Both the position numbers and the translations under genes were made by a program. 9,681 nt of DNA, from NCBI GenBank assembly GCA_018064545.1, contig JAGHUY010000272.1, forward strand, positions 1 through 9,681. The letters run 5' to 3'. The notes beneath the pieces were generated by a model. It saw only the letters and a program-made list of their open reading frames with translations, made no database searches and had not been told where the DNA came from. Shown here piece by piece: positions 1 through 7,263 of the stretch. This DNA is from Candidatus Apopatosoma intestinale (GTDB taxonomy: Bacteria > Bacillota > Clostridia > Oscillospirales > CAG-272). How positions within the stretch are numbered: position 1 is the first letter of the stretch; every line of letters starts with the position of its first letter.

Positions 1-318
1 CACATAAGCTTCATGGAGGCGATCAAGGAGAAACTCGTCACGGTGCATGTATCGGATTATGATTTTCAAAAAGAACGCCATTGGCTCCCCCGCGAGGGAA
101 AGACCGACTGGGAGAGCGAAATGCACAAATTTGATGAGATCGGTTATGCCGGCACGTTTACTTATGAGCTCGGCTTCGTTTCGCGCACGATCATGCGCGA
201 ACATCCGCTGACGCCGGCCGAAATCAAGCAAAACTTTGATGAACTGAACGCCCGCGGAGCACTGACCATGCGCGGAACGCACTATAAAAAACTCGGCAAA
301 TGGGAGCCGATCGAATAA
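1..318 (+). CDS. Sugar phosphate isomerase/epimerase-like TIM-barrel protein, 5'-truncated by window edge
   Basis: The reading frame is open from base 1 (in-frame codons CAC ATA AGC TTC precede the first ATG at 13), so this is the C-terminal part of a longer gene; about 105 residues are visible, and the ATG at 13 is probably internal. The segment HVSDYD, then RHWLPREGKTDW, then TYELGF is the typical end of xylose-isomerase-like TIM-barrel proteins. In the family the His-Asp strand, the LPxxGxxDW turn and the last-strand Glu form part of the metal and sugar site. The C-terminal tail (about 40 residues) is helical and polar. Substrate cannot be told. It converges on a minus-strand operon that encodes another member of the same fold (1647-2501), so the two may act on related sugars, but the two transcripts are separate. 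Family assignment is solid; specific function is unknown. Confidence 0.85.
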   Translation, partial: HISFMEAIKEKLVTVHVSDYDFQKERHWLPREGKTDWESEMHKFDEIGYAGTFTYELGFVSRTIMREHPLTPAEIKQNFDELNARGALTMRGTHYKKLGKWEPIE

Positions 319-332
319 GACAGACTATGAAC

Positions 333-365
333 AAAAAGGACATCGCACGGGGCGGTGTCCTTTTT
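333..365. terminator. Bidirectional intrinsic terminator between convergent genes
   Basis: A 9-bp GC-rich stem (338-346 with 352-360, one G-U pair, loop 347-351) is flanked by AAAAA (333-337) and TTTTT (361-365). It is therefore followed by a U-tract on either strand and can be read as a 14-bp stem. It lies 14 nt after the stop of the truncated gene on the plus strand and just past the stop (370-372) of the minus-strand oxidoreductase, so it can end both transcripts. Confidence 0.9.
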
Positions 366-369
366 GGTT

Positions 370-1632
370 TTAATGTACTTTTTTGAGTTTTCCGCCGGCG
401 AGTCTGGATTCCTCGGCGGCGATCGCCATCAGATGGCTTTCGATCGACGCTTCCAGCGTGGAACGTTCTGTGGCGGTCCCGCAGAGCATATCGTAGAGTT
501 CGGCGACAAGGGCATTGTCACCGCCGCCGTGCCCGGAGTTCGGGTCTCCCGTGCCGAGATCGGCCATCGGCCATTTTTCGCTTTCCTCGCCGTAGATTTT
601 CAGTTCCACGTACTCGTTTTCCTCGTCCAGAATGATCTCGCCGAGCGAGCCGTGGAATTTGATGATACGCCCGCCGTTTCCGGTGCATCCCATCATCGTA
701 AGCGAGGCCTTGACACCGTTTTCAAACGTCATAACGGTCAGTTCATGATCGACGACGTTGTTGTCGCAATGATAGACGCAACGACCGTAGGGCGTTTCGC
801 GCAGGGCTTTGCGCAAGGCTTCCTCGGTCAGCGGGCGTTCAAAGGCGATGATGTGCGAGAATGAATAGTCCGGTCTGCGTTTCCAACGGTCGATATAGAT
901 GCGCTTGGCACTGTACGGACACGTATCCACATGCGGACAGTCGAGACAGCGGTCGGTCGCTCCCTCCGGCGCATTCTCCGGCTTGAACCAAGCAAGATCG
1001 CCGACGGAGGAGAGGGAACGGCATTTCGATCCGGCGTAGTATTGGAGCAGATCGAGGTCGTGGCAACATTTCGCGAGGATCATCGGCGAGGTTTCGTCGC
1101 TTCTGCGCCAGTTGCCGCGCACGAAACTGTGCGCCATGTGGCCGTACCAGACCTGTTCCAGTGCGTCGATGGCGATCAGTTTGCCGATCCTGCCGCTATG
1201 GAGCAGTTCTTCCGCTTTGCGGAACGCAGGCGCGTAGCGGAGTACGTGGCCGACAAACACCTTGCCACCGTATTTTTTCTGCGCCGCAAGCAGTCCTTTG
1301 CACTCTTTCCGGCTGGACGTCAGCGGCTTTTCCACCAGAACGTCATAGCCGAGGGAAAGCCCTTTGACCGTCATGCGGTAGTGGTCCTGATCCTGCGTGC
1401 CGATCACGAGCAGATCGGCACGTTTTGTTTCAAAAAAGACTTTTTCGTCAAGAAAACGGTTTTCTTTCGGGACTTCCAACTGCTCTCCCTGGCGGAGCAA
1501 AACCCGCTCCTGGATGTCACAGAGGGCGACGATCTTATACTTTTCACCGAATGAATCGTGCATCAGATGGCCGTATGCGCCGCATCCGCGGCCTCCGCAC
1601 CCGATGATGGCTACTGTCAGTTGTTTTTCCAT
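370..1632 (-). CDS. Gfo/Idh/MocA-family NAD(P)-dependent oxidoreductase
   Basis: 420 residues, a normal length for the longer members of this family. The N-terminal Rossmann fold carries the dinucleotide loop GCGGRG at residues 11-16, and ALCD near 36-39 ends the second strand, where the ribose-binding acid sits. EKP at 101-103 is the family hallmark, with the Lys normally contributing to catalysis. KCCHDLDLL (188-196) supplies the catalytic His191 and a nearby Asp. The C-terminal alpha/beta domain binds the sugar. Family members oxidise or reduce a sugar or cyclitol hydroxyl, often at C3, in the cytoplasm. An insert at about 225-245 has Cys229, Cys232 and Cys238 (CxxC then C), with more Cys at 285 and 289; this could bind a metal. 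Last gene of the operon: its Shine-Dalgarno site TAAGGAG (1643-1649) overlaps the stop codon of the TIM-barrel gene, suggesting translational coupling. Substrate unknown. Confidence 0.93.
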   Translation of the reverse strand: MEKQLTVAIIGCGGRGCGAYGHLMHDSFGEKYKIVALCDIQERVLLRQGEQLEVPKENRFLDEKVFFETKRADLLVIGTQDQDHYRMTVKGLSLGYDVLVEKPLTSSRKECKGLLAAQKKYGGKVFVGHVLRYAPAFRKAEELLHSGRIGKLIAIDALEQVWYGHMAHSFVRGNWRRSDETSPMILAKCCHDLDLLQYYAGSKCRSLSSVGDLAWFKPENAPEGATDRCLDCPHVDTCPYSAKRIYIDRWKRRPDYSFSHIIAFERPLTEEALRKALRETPYGRCVYHCDNNVVDHELTVMTFENGVKASLTMMGCTGNGGRIIKFHGSLGEIILDEENEYVELKIYGEESEKWPMADLGTGDPNSGHGGGDNALVAELYDMLCGTATERSTLEASIESHLMAIAAEESRLAGGKLKKVH

Positions 1633-1646
1633 AGTGATTTTTCTCC

Positions 1647-2501
1647 TTATTTAATGTCACAAAGTGTGTTCATGATATGGGCGGAAAGTCCGATATATTC
1701 CGCAATCAGCGAGTCCGGCAGACAACCGTAGCCGCCCTCGTAGGTGAGTGCCCCATCATAGCCGGTCGCCCTCAGTGCCGGGATCAGCCTTTCCCAGTCG
1801 AGGTTGCCGAGATAGGGAAGCAGATGCAAGTCTTTTCCGTAATAGTTGTCGTGGACGTGGGTGCAGGTGATACGGGAGCCCATTTTCAGCAGATTTTCCG
1901 CGTGCTTGTCCCCGTAGGATAGTTGGGCGTGGCCAAAGTCCCAACAGCAGGTCACGCGGTCGTCGTGAAACCTCTCGATCGAGGCGGTCAGTTCCTCAAA
2001 GGTACCGCCGAAATGCGAACGTTCGTCGCTTTTCACACGGATGTGATCTTCGATGATCGTCTCCAACGCCGCGTTGATGCCGTAAGAGACGGTTTTTTCG
2101 ATATACGGCGCCATGATCTCGTAAATGGTTTTCATGGCCTCATCCGGATCGAACGGTGTGCCGGGAGCGGGATGATACTCGTCAAAGTGGAAGACCAGAT
2201 TCTTTACGCCCATCTCGTGGGCGGCCTCGACGCTCTCGCCGAGTTGTTTTTGGAAATGGTCGAGAGGGGCTCTGGCGTAGAAGTTGTACGGGGTGTGGGA
2301 TTGCATGATCGTTATCCCGTATTTTTCGGCGGCACGGATGGCGCGGCCGATGTCTTCTTTCCAGTCGGGACGCCCGTAATTCGGCGACCAGTCAATGTGG
2401 GTAAAGCCCGCATCGGCGCAGAGTTTAATACACTCGTCCGGCGTGCGGAACTCCCCGTTTCTTTTTTTGGCAAAAGCGGCGGCAAATGTTGCGGAAACCA
2501 T
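1647..2501 (-). CDS. Sugar phosphate isomerase/epimerase-like (xylose isomerase-like TIM barrel) protein
   Basis: 284 residues from the ATG at 2501, chosen because AAAGGAGG (RC of 2506-2513) sits the correct distance upstream. A longer frame from 2576 would add 25 residues that overlap the preceding gene and have no family likeness. The protein matches the AP endonuclease 2/xylose isomerase-like fold: GFTHIDWSPNYG near 32-43, ETIIED with Glu147, CWDFGHA with Asp188 and His191, THVHDN with His215/His217, LHLLPYLGNLDW at 225-236 and YEGG with Glu255. Glu147, Asp188, one of the two His and Glu255 are the expected metal ligands and acid/base residues, as in ketose 3-epimerases. Complete with no signal peptide, so cytoplasmic. 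It lies 11 nt after the glycoside hydrolase gene and 14 nt before the oxidoreductase. It may epimerise, isomerise or dehydrate/eliminate a keto-sugar made by the oxidoreductase; that role is inferred from context. Confidence 0.9.
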   Translation of the reverse strand: MVSATFAAAFAKKRNGEFRTPDECIKLCADAGFTHIDWSPNYGRPDWKEDIGRAIRAAEKYGITIMQSHTPYNFYARAPLDHFQKQLGESVEAAHEMGVKNLVFHFDEYHPAPGTPFDPDEAMKTIYEIMAPYIEKTVSYGINAALETIIEDHIRVKSDERSHFGGTFEELTASIERFHDDRVTCCWDFGHAQLSYGDKHAENLLKMGSRITCTHVHDNYYGKDLHLLPYLGNLDWERLIPALRATGYDGALTYEGGYGCLPDSLIAEYIGLSAHIMNTLCDIK

Positions 2502-2512
2502 AGTATCCTCCT

Positions 2513-4804
2513 TTATGAAAACTCGATCCGGTCGATCCCGAAAACGGAGGGATGCGACGGCTTCGTGGAACGCCAACGGATCACGTTCTGATGATAGTTG
2601 AAATAATCGGTGTCGCCGAAGAGCGATCCGAGCGAGGAAAACTGGGTGACCGTGATCTCATGCATGCCGGACAGTCCCTCCGGCAGGGCAAAACGATAGG
2701 GGGTGACGGCATGACGGCCAATCTCTTTTCCGTCGATGCTCACGGCAGTGCAGAGCGGTTCGCCGAAAATCCGGATCGCGGTCGCGTTTTCGGGAATGAC
2801 TGCGGAGCAGGTAAAGGAGATCACACCGTGGTCTTCGATCCGTTCACCGAACACGGCGGACGGTTTTCTCGCGGACAAGGCGGCAAAGCAGATGTCGCCG
2901 GATTGATAGGAGACGGCAAAATCACCGGACAAGAGGACGGACGGCAGATATTTATAGTCGTTTCCGCAGACGACGTGGTGCAGGCCGGGGGAGAGAGGCA
3001 TCCGACCACTGCTTCGGTAGAGTTCGTCAAAACCGACGCCGATCTCCCGGCAGACGCCGGTCACGATCGGAACGCCGTCGAGAAACGCCGTCTGTTCCTC
3101 GCGCACCGAAAAAATGACTTCTGTCGGTTCGCGGACGAGCAACTCTGCGTCGGTTTCGTCGTTCAAGAACATCATCCGCGCTTTATTGTCGTTGTGATAG
3201 CGGACGGCAAACGGCGTTTCGGCCGGCACGGCCGCGAGTGTTTTTTCTTCGGCTATACGCTCGATGGTAACGCCGTAGGCTTCCAGTTTTATCGGCTTTC
3301 CGTCGATGAGAAGACTTGCCCCGTTCCCGGAAAGGTCAATTACAGTCAGCCCTCCGTCGCGGCGGCATCGGACGAATACCCCGTCCGGGAGTTCTCCCGT
3401 TTCGGTCACGACACGGGGCGGCTTTGAGAGGGTTTGTACGATCGCGTCAAGCGTCATTTCTTCGCCGTTCAGCGTATAGACGCCGCTTTCGATCATAGCG
3501 ACAACGGGCGTATCATCCGGCGGGTCTTCGTCTTCCAGCACATAGCGCCACCCGATTTGGTGATACGAAAGGGTATTGATCAGATCGGTAAAGGGGGTGT
3601 CCCCCGTTTTTTCTTCTTGCTTCCATTCCGTCATCCGTGCCGTATAGAGTGTGACGGGATAGCGGACGTATACGTCGGGTTCAAACCCGACGCGGGCGAG
3701 TTCCGCCGCCTTTGCCGCTTTCCGGCAGACCTCTTCCATGCCCTCAAAGTCCGGACGAGCGGGGCCGAAGTGGTTAAAAAAGTTATTGATGATGCGATTG
3801 CCCTTGACGTTCATGTGGGAGATCGCGAAAAAGTAGTGGTCGATGCCGAACGAGGCGCACAGAGTGACCATGGCGATCTGCTTTGCGTATGGCATATCGC
3901 AGGGGCCGAGGGCGAAAATCTCGGCCATGGCACCGTATTCGCCCCGGGCGTAGTCCGCCGCGCCGAGCAGAGAGAGAAGCGCCCGATCCTCGAATTTTGT
4001 GCTGATTTCGTCGATGCCGGGCATCATGAAAGTCGGCAATACGTGTAAAATGTCGCCGGAAGCAAGCGCGGAACAGAGCGGGCTCTGATCGTCGAACAGA
4101 TGGCCGGTCAGCACGACCCGGTGCGCACGGCACCAGTCGGAAACCTGCTTCCCGTAACTCTCGGCAAAGCGGTCGGCGATGAGCGCATAGGCGTTCTTTT
4201 GAAAATCGGCGGCTTCGTTTTGGAGGTCTTCGTCAAAATCCCTGCCGTAGCAAGCGCGGTAGTCATCTTCTACGCCTGTATAATACGGAATTTCGTCCTC
4301 CCGGCAGAAATAGGAAGCACAGGGTTCATCGGTATAGAAACCGCGGATGACCGTACCGAAATACGGCTGGAAGCGCTCCCAGTACCGCTCGTGCGATTCG
4401 CGGAGGAAGCAGGCGACGGCGTCATGATTCAGCACGTCGGCAAACCGTCCTCTCGACTCGGTCTCATCGGTGAGAAAACGCCGTTTTCCCTTGTCCTCGC
4501 CGCAGACGGCGATAGCTTTCAGACAGTAATCGTTTATGGCGGTCACTGCGCCGTTCGCGTTGCCGGACGGAAAGTGGAAATCGTCGTTGAGCCATACGCC
4601 CATGTCAAGGGCAGACAGACCGTCCAACACATTCTGTATGGTGGTAAACCACGCCTCGCTCATGTATTCGATTTCGCATCCCTTGCGCGGATAGAGCATG
4701 ATCTCATCAATGCCCACGCCGTGCATGGCGCGAAGATAATCAAAAATCTCCTCCCGCGTCGGCGCGCCGGAGAGCACGGACATGGGAATCACAGGATTCG
4801 GCAT
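2513..4804 (-). CDS. Putative GH106-like TIM-barrel glycoside hydrolase
   Basis: 763 residues. The N-terminal part resembles the catalytic barrel of GH106-type (alpha-L-rhamnosidase-like) and related unclassified hydrolases: REEIFDYLRAMHGVGIDEIMLYPR (strand 1 region, about 17-40), YMSEAWF at 47-53, then MGVWLNDDFHFPSGNANG at 68-85, then GFYTDEP at 155-161. A second acidic loop, MAEIFALGP, lies at 293-301. Glu160 and Glu295 are my candidates for the catalytic acids. A beta-rich middle follows, and residues about 640-763 look like a jelly-roll sugar-binding domain (GVISFTC..IPENATAIRIFG, then SIDGKEIG). There is no signal peptide or membrane anchor, so it probably acts in the cytoplasm on an imported small glycoside. 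First gene of the operon; GGAGG (RC of 4810-4814) lies 5 nt from the ATG. Bond and sugar specificity cannot be read; the exact GH family is uncertain. Confidence 0.8.
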   Translation of the reverse strand: MPNPVIPMSVLSGAPTREEIFDYLRAMHGVGIDEIMLYPRKGCEIEYMSEAWFTTIQNVLDGLSALDMGVWLNDDFHFPSGNANGAVTAINDYCLKAIAVCGEDKGKRRFLTDETESRGRFADVLNHDAVACFLRESHERYWERFQPYFGTVIRGFYTDEPCASYFCREDEIPYYTGVEDDYRACYGRDFDEDLQNEAADFQKNAYALIADRFAESYGKQVSDWCRAHRVVLTGHLFDDQSPLCSALASGDILHVLPTFMMPGIDEISTKFEDRALLSLLGAADYARGEYGAMAEIFALGPCDMPYAKQIAMVTLCASFGIDHYFFAISHMNVKGNRIINNFFNHFGPARPDFEGMEEVCRKAAKAAELARVGFEPDVYVRYPVTLYTARMTEWKQEEKTGDTPFTDLINTLSYHQIGWRYVLEDEDPPDDTPVVAMIESGVYTLNGEEMTLDAIVQTLSKPPRVVTETGELPDGVFVRCRRDGGLTVIDLSGNGASLLIDGKPIKLEAYGVTIERIAEEKTLAAVPAETPFAVRYHNDNKARMMFLNDETDAELLVREPTEVIFSVREEQTAFLDGVPIVTGVCREIGVGFDELYRSSGRMPLSPGLHHVVCGNDYKYLPSVLLSGDFAVSYQSGDICFAALSARKPSAVFGERIEDHGVISFTCSAVIPENATAIRIFGEPLCTAVSIDGKEIGRHAVTPYRFALPEGLSGMHEITVTQFSSLGSLFGDTDYFNYHQNVIRWRSTKPSHPSVFGIDRIEFS

Positions 4805-4833
4805 AAAAACCTCCGGTTTTGTTTTTCACTGCC

Positions 4834-4862
4834 ATTCTATCACACCGGCCGCAAAAAAGCAA
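4834..4862 (-). promoter_or_regulatory. Extended -10 sigma-A promoter for the glycoside hydrolase operon
   Basis: On the minus strand TTGCTT (RC of 4857-4862) is followed after 17 nt by TAGAAT (RC of 4834-4839). A TGA triplet just before the -10 box gives an extended -10. The start point would fall near 4827, leaving a short leader with a Shine-Dalgarno site. The -35 match is only partial. Confidence 0.65.
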
Positions 4863-4881
4863 TTCTTTTGAAAAAATAAAG

Positions 4882-4903
4882 CCGTTTTCTTGACAAAAAA
4901 CGG
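4882..4903. promoter_or_regulatory. Inverted repeat bracketing the -35 box, candidate operator
   Basis: CCGTTTT (4882-4888) and AAAACGG (4897-4903) are perfect 7-bp arms around an 8-nt centre that contains most of the TTGACA box (4890-4895). A dimeric repressor bound here would block the plus-strand promoter and lies about 20 bp upstream of the -35 of the divergent operon. The arms are A/T-rich and could arise by chance. Confidence 0.35.
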
Positions 4904-4918
4904 GACGGATGGTATCCT
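4890..4918 (+). promoter_or_regulatory. Extended -10 sigma-A promoter for the sialidase-like gene
   Basis: A consensus -35 TTGACA (4890-4895), a 17-nt spacer and -10 TATCCT (4913-4918), with TGG directly before the -10 (extended -10). It is divergent from the operon promoter at 4834-4862; the two -35 boxes are 27 bp apart. Confidence 0.8.
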
Positions 4919-4936
4919 TTTTTTGAGTAAAAAAAC

Positions 4937-4942
4937 AGGAGG
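4937..4942 (+). promoter_or_regulatory. Shine-Dalgarno site that sets the sialidase-like start
   Basis: AGGAGG here lies 8 nt before the ATG at 4951 but only 2 nt before the in-frame ATG at 4945. Normal spacing therefore favours 4951 as the start, removing Met-Ile from the longer reading. Confidence 0.75.
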
Positions 4943-4950
4943 GTATGATC

Positions 4951-6063
4951 ATGAAGACCATCGGACGGGAAGTGCTGTTTTTGAATACCTCGGAGGGGAA
5001 TCCGCGAAACGGGGAATCGACGTTTCTCCGGGAAAAGGACGGATCGGTTCTGTTTGTCTATACGGAGTTCTGCGGGGAGAGCCGACACGATCACGCGCGG
5101 GCGAGGCTTTCTGCCTGCCGTTCCTCGGATGGCGGGGAGACGTGGAGCGAGCCGTTCGTTCTTCTCGAAACCGACGGGGGCGCGCAGAATATCATGTCGC
5201 CGAGTCTCCTCCGACTCGCCGACGGGCGCATGGGGCTTGTCTATCTCTGCAAGACGAAGGGCGGGGAGAATAAACTCTCCTGCATTCCGTATTTCCGCGT
5301 TTCCGATGATGAGGGAAAAACGTGGTCGGAACGGGTGAAAATTATCCCGGATGAGGCGTATTACGTCGTCGTAAACGACTGTGCGGCCGTACTGAAAAAC
5401 GGGCGTATCCTCGTCCCCGTCTCGCGTGCCGGAAACGGAGATTACACCTACCTCGCCGGGAAAGTCTTGTTTTACGCCTCGGACGATAACGGAAAAACGT
5501 GGCAAAAACTCTCCGGTGAAGTCGCTTCCCCGCATACGGATAACATCGGACTTCAAGAACCCGGCGTTTTTGAGCGGGAAGACGGCACGCTGTGGTCGTG
5601 GTTCCGCACGGGCTACGGGTTTCAGTATCAGTCGTTTTCCTCCGACGGCGGGCAGAACTGGTCGGCTCCCGTTCCCAACTGGTTTTTCACCTCGCCGGAT
5701 TCACCGATGCGCGTCAAGAACGTCGGTGCGTACACCGTTGCCGTTTATAACCCGGTTCCGTATTGCGGCGTCGGGGACAGGGAATCGTGGGGCAGCCCCA
5801 AACGCACACCTCTCGTCTGCGCCGTCAGCCGGGATGACGGGCTGTCATTTCAACCGGCCGACAGAACAACGACGGGGAGAGATACGGACGCTTTCTGTGC
5901 CGATCTGTTCTATCTGGAAGAGAGCAGGACGGACAGTTACTGCTATCCGTCTATCCTGGGACTGGATGACGGTTTTCTGGTCTCCTATTACCACTCCGGC
6001 GGCTCCTCCATGTGTCTGAACTGTACCAAAATCGTCAAAGTGCGGTTTGACGAAATCGGATAG
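4951..6063 (+). CDS. BNR/Asp-box sialidase-like (GH33-type) beta-propeller protein
   Basis: 370 residues, the size of a single six-bladed propeller. Five Asp-box motifs are visible: SSDGGETW (58-65), SDDEGKTW (118-125), SDDNGKTW (177-184), SSDGGQNW (230-237) and a decayed SRDDGLSF (293-300), spaced about 55-65 residues as blades should be. LQEPGV (201-206) and WFRTGYGF (217-224) resemble the Glu and second Arg regions of sialidases, and a Tyr-rich YCYP lies at 330-333. The usual early FRIP/YRIP arginine motif is absent: the equivalent place reads NPRNGESTFLREKDG. There is no signal peptide, so it appears cytoplasmic. It may release a sialic-acid-like or other sugar from imported oligosaccharides, or be a non-sialidase propeller hydrolase or lyase. 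It is divergent from the glycoside hydrolase operon, which suggests a shared substrate. Fold is sure; activity is not. Confidence 0.85.
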   Translation: MKTIGREVLFLNTSEGNPRNGESTFLREKDGSVLFVYTEFCGESRHDHARARLSACRSSDGGETWSEPFVLLETDGGAQNIMSPSLLRLADGRMGLVYLCKTKGGENKLSCIPYFRVSDDEGKTWSERVKIIPDEAYYVVVNDCAAVLKNGRILVPVSRAGNGDYTYLAGKVLFYASDDNGKTWQKLSGEVASPHTDNIGLQEPGVFEREDGTLWSWFRTGYGFQYQSFSSDGGQNWSAPVPNWFFTSPDSPMRVKNVGAYTVAVYNPVPYCGVGDRESWGSPKRTPLVCAVSRDDGLSFQPADRTTTGRDTDAFCADLFYLEESRTDSYCYPSILGLDDGFLVSYYHSGGSSMCLNCTKIVKVRFDEIG

Positions 6064-6094
6064 AAAAAATTTTTGAAAAATGGCGAAAAAAGTC

Positions 6095-6123
6095 TTGCAT
6101 TCTTTTGTTTTCTATGATTTAAT
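6095..6123 (+). promoter_or_regulatory. Extended -10 promoter for the GGDEF gene
   Basis: TTGCAT (6095-6100), a 17-nt spacer and TTTAAT (6118-6123), with TGA just before the -10. The expected leader of about 55 nt is too short for a c-di-GMP riboswitch, and I see no strong terminator between the sialidase-like gene and this promoter, so some read-through is possible. Confidence 0.7.
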
Positions 6124-6183
6124 AGAATCAGATTATATGTTTGTATAAAACTGGAAATAGATGGAATGATCTGAGGTTTTTCT

Positions 6184-7263
6184 ATGGGAAGCGTCTGGAA
6201 ACGAAAATTTGAAGTCTTCAAAAAGAGATTAACAAACGAGAATAACCGTACCAAAATGCAGTTCTTTTTTGTCTATATTATCTTTTCCGTCGTGTCGTTC
6301 ATCATGACGGTCGTCAACTTCATGACCGGTTTTATGAGCTTGGGGTACTGCACGTTTGCGTTCGGGATTCTGAATATCATCAATATTCTTTGCTCCGTCA
6401 AGGCTCCGATTTGGGAAAGAATCTCCCATTTTCTGTTTGGCGTGGAGATCGTCTCCCTGTTTTCCATTCTTCTGATCACCGGCAGTCCCGAGGGATTCAG
6501 CGCCATCTGGATTGCACTCCTGCCGGCCGCGGGCATGCTTCTGTACCGTATGAAGCACGGGACGGTGCTTTCGCTTGCCATGTTCATCATTCTGGTATTT
6601 TTCTGCTGGACGCCGTCCGGACGTTCGCTTCTGATGTTTTCCTATACAGAGTCGTTCTTGCTCCGTTTTCCGATCCTTTACATCGTGTTCTACGCCGTCG
6701 GGCTCTTCTTTGAGACCATTCGCAGTCTGACGCAGAAAGAACTCAATCTGTCTAAGGAAAAATACCGTCGTCTCTCCTACACCGACCAGTTGACGGGACT
6801 GGGGAACGAATCGCTCTATCTGTCCCGTATCGACGAGATTGTGAAGATGATCGAGGCCGGACGGGCTCGCTTTGGCGTGGTCTTTATGGATGTCAACGGG
6901 GTGAAAGCGACCAACGACCGGTTCGGTCACCGCTTTGGCTGTCATTTGATCGTCACGGCGGGAAAAACCCTGCCGCAGATTTTCAAAACCAGTTTTCTGT
7001 TCCATGTCGGAGGCGATGAGTTCGTTGCCATCGTGCTGGGGGATGACTATGACCATTTGAGCGAGCGGATCCGGCAGTTTGACGCGCTTCTCGAATACCG
7101 GATGATCAAGTATGAGAATACGGAATTGGCTCTTTCCGTGGCGCGCGGGTATTCGATCTATCGGCCGGGCGACAAATATAACAGCGTCGTTCAGCGAGCC
7201 GACCTTGATATGTATCACAACAAGAAGCGGATTAAAGCGCAGTACGGCATAGCGGATAGATAA
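6184..7263 (+). CDS. Membrane-anchored GGDEF-domain protein, probable diguanylate cyclase
   Basis: 359 residues; GAGG (6173-6176) lies 7 nt before the ATG. A basic N-terminus is followed by about six hydrophobic segments (roughly 26-46, 50-71, 82-99, 104-121, 127-142 and 157-177), then a short linker and a C-terminal GGDEF domain (about 195-355). The domain opens with YTDQLTGLGN (199-208), has the metal/substrate loop MDVNGVKATND (235-245) and an intact GGDEF at 276-280, so GTP condensation to cyclic di-GMP is expected. The Arg two residues before GGDEF in many members is His274 here, and the RxxD product-inhibition site is not present (the stretch reads KTSFLF), so feedback inhibition may be absent. 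No EAL or known cytoplasmic sensor domain; the membrane part is probably the sensor, but I do not recognise a named MASE type. Transcribed alone and closed by a terminator at 7262-7304. Confidence 0.92.
   Translation: MGSVWKRKFEVFKKRLTNENNRTKMQFFFVYIIFSVVSFIMTVVNFMTGFMSLGYCTFAFGILNIINILCSVKAPIWERISHFLFGVEIVSLFSILLITGSPEGFSAIWIALLPAAGMLLYRMKHGTVLSLAMFIILVFFCWTPSGRSLLMFSYTESFLLRFPILYIVFYAVGLFFETIRSLTQKELNLSKEKYRRLSYTDQLTGLGNESLYLSRIDEIVKMIEAGRARFGVVFMDVNGVKATNDRFGHRFGCHLIVTAGKTLPQIFKTSFLFHVGGDEFVAIVLGDDYDHLSERIRQFDALLEYRMIKYENTELALSVARGYSIYRPGDKYNSVVQRADLDMYHNKKRIKAQYGIADR

Noticed and set aside
2502..2576. 25-residue N-terminal extension of the TIM-barrel protein
   Set aside because: The extension overlaps the end of the upstream gene, lacks a ribosome site and has no family similarity, while AAAGGAGG precedes the ATG at 2501.
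2552..3427. 291-codon plus-strand frame inside the glycoside hydrolase gene (and similar long frames at 1923-2591, 3434-4048, 4100-4879 and 7303-8211)
   Set aside because: All are antisense shadows of well-supported minus-strand genes, without recognisable domains.
4840..5556. 238-codon minus-strand frame over the divergent promoter region and start of the sialidase-like gene
   Set aside because: It covers both promoters and is antisense to clear Asp-box coding sequence; its own sequence shows no domain.
6124..6183. c-di-GMP riboswitch before the GGDEF gene
   Set aside because: The leader after the predicted start point is only about 55 nt and shows no conserved riboswitch core.
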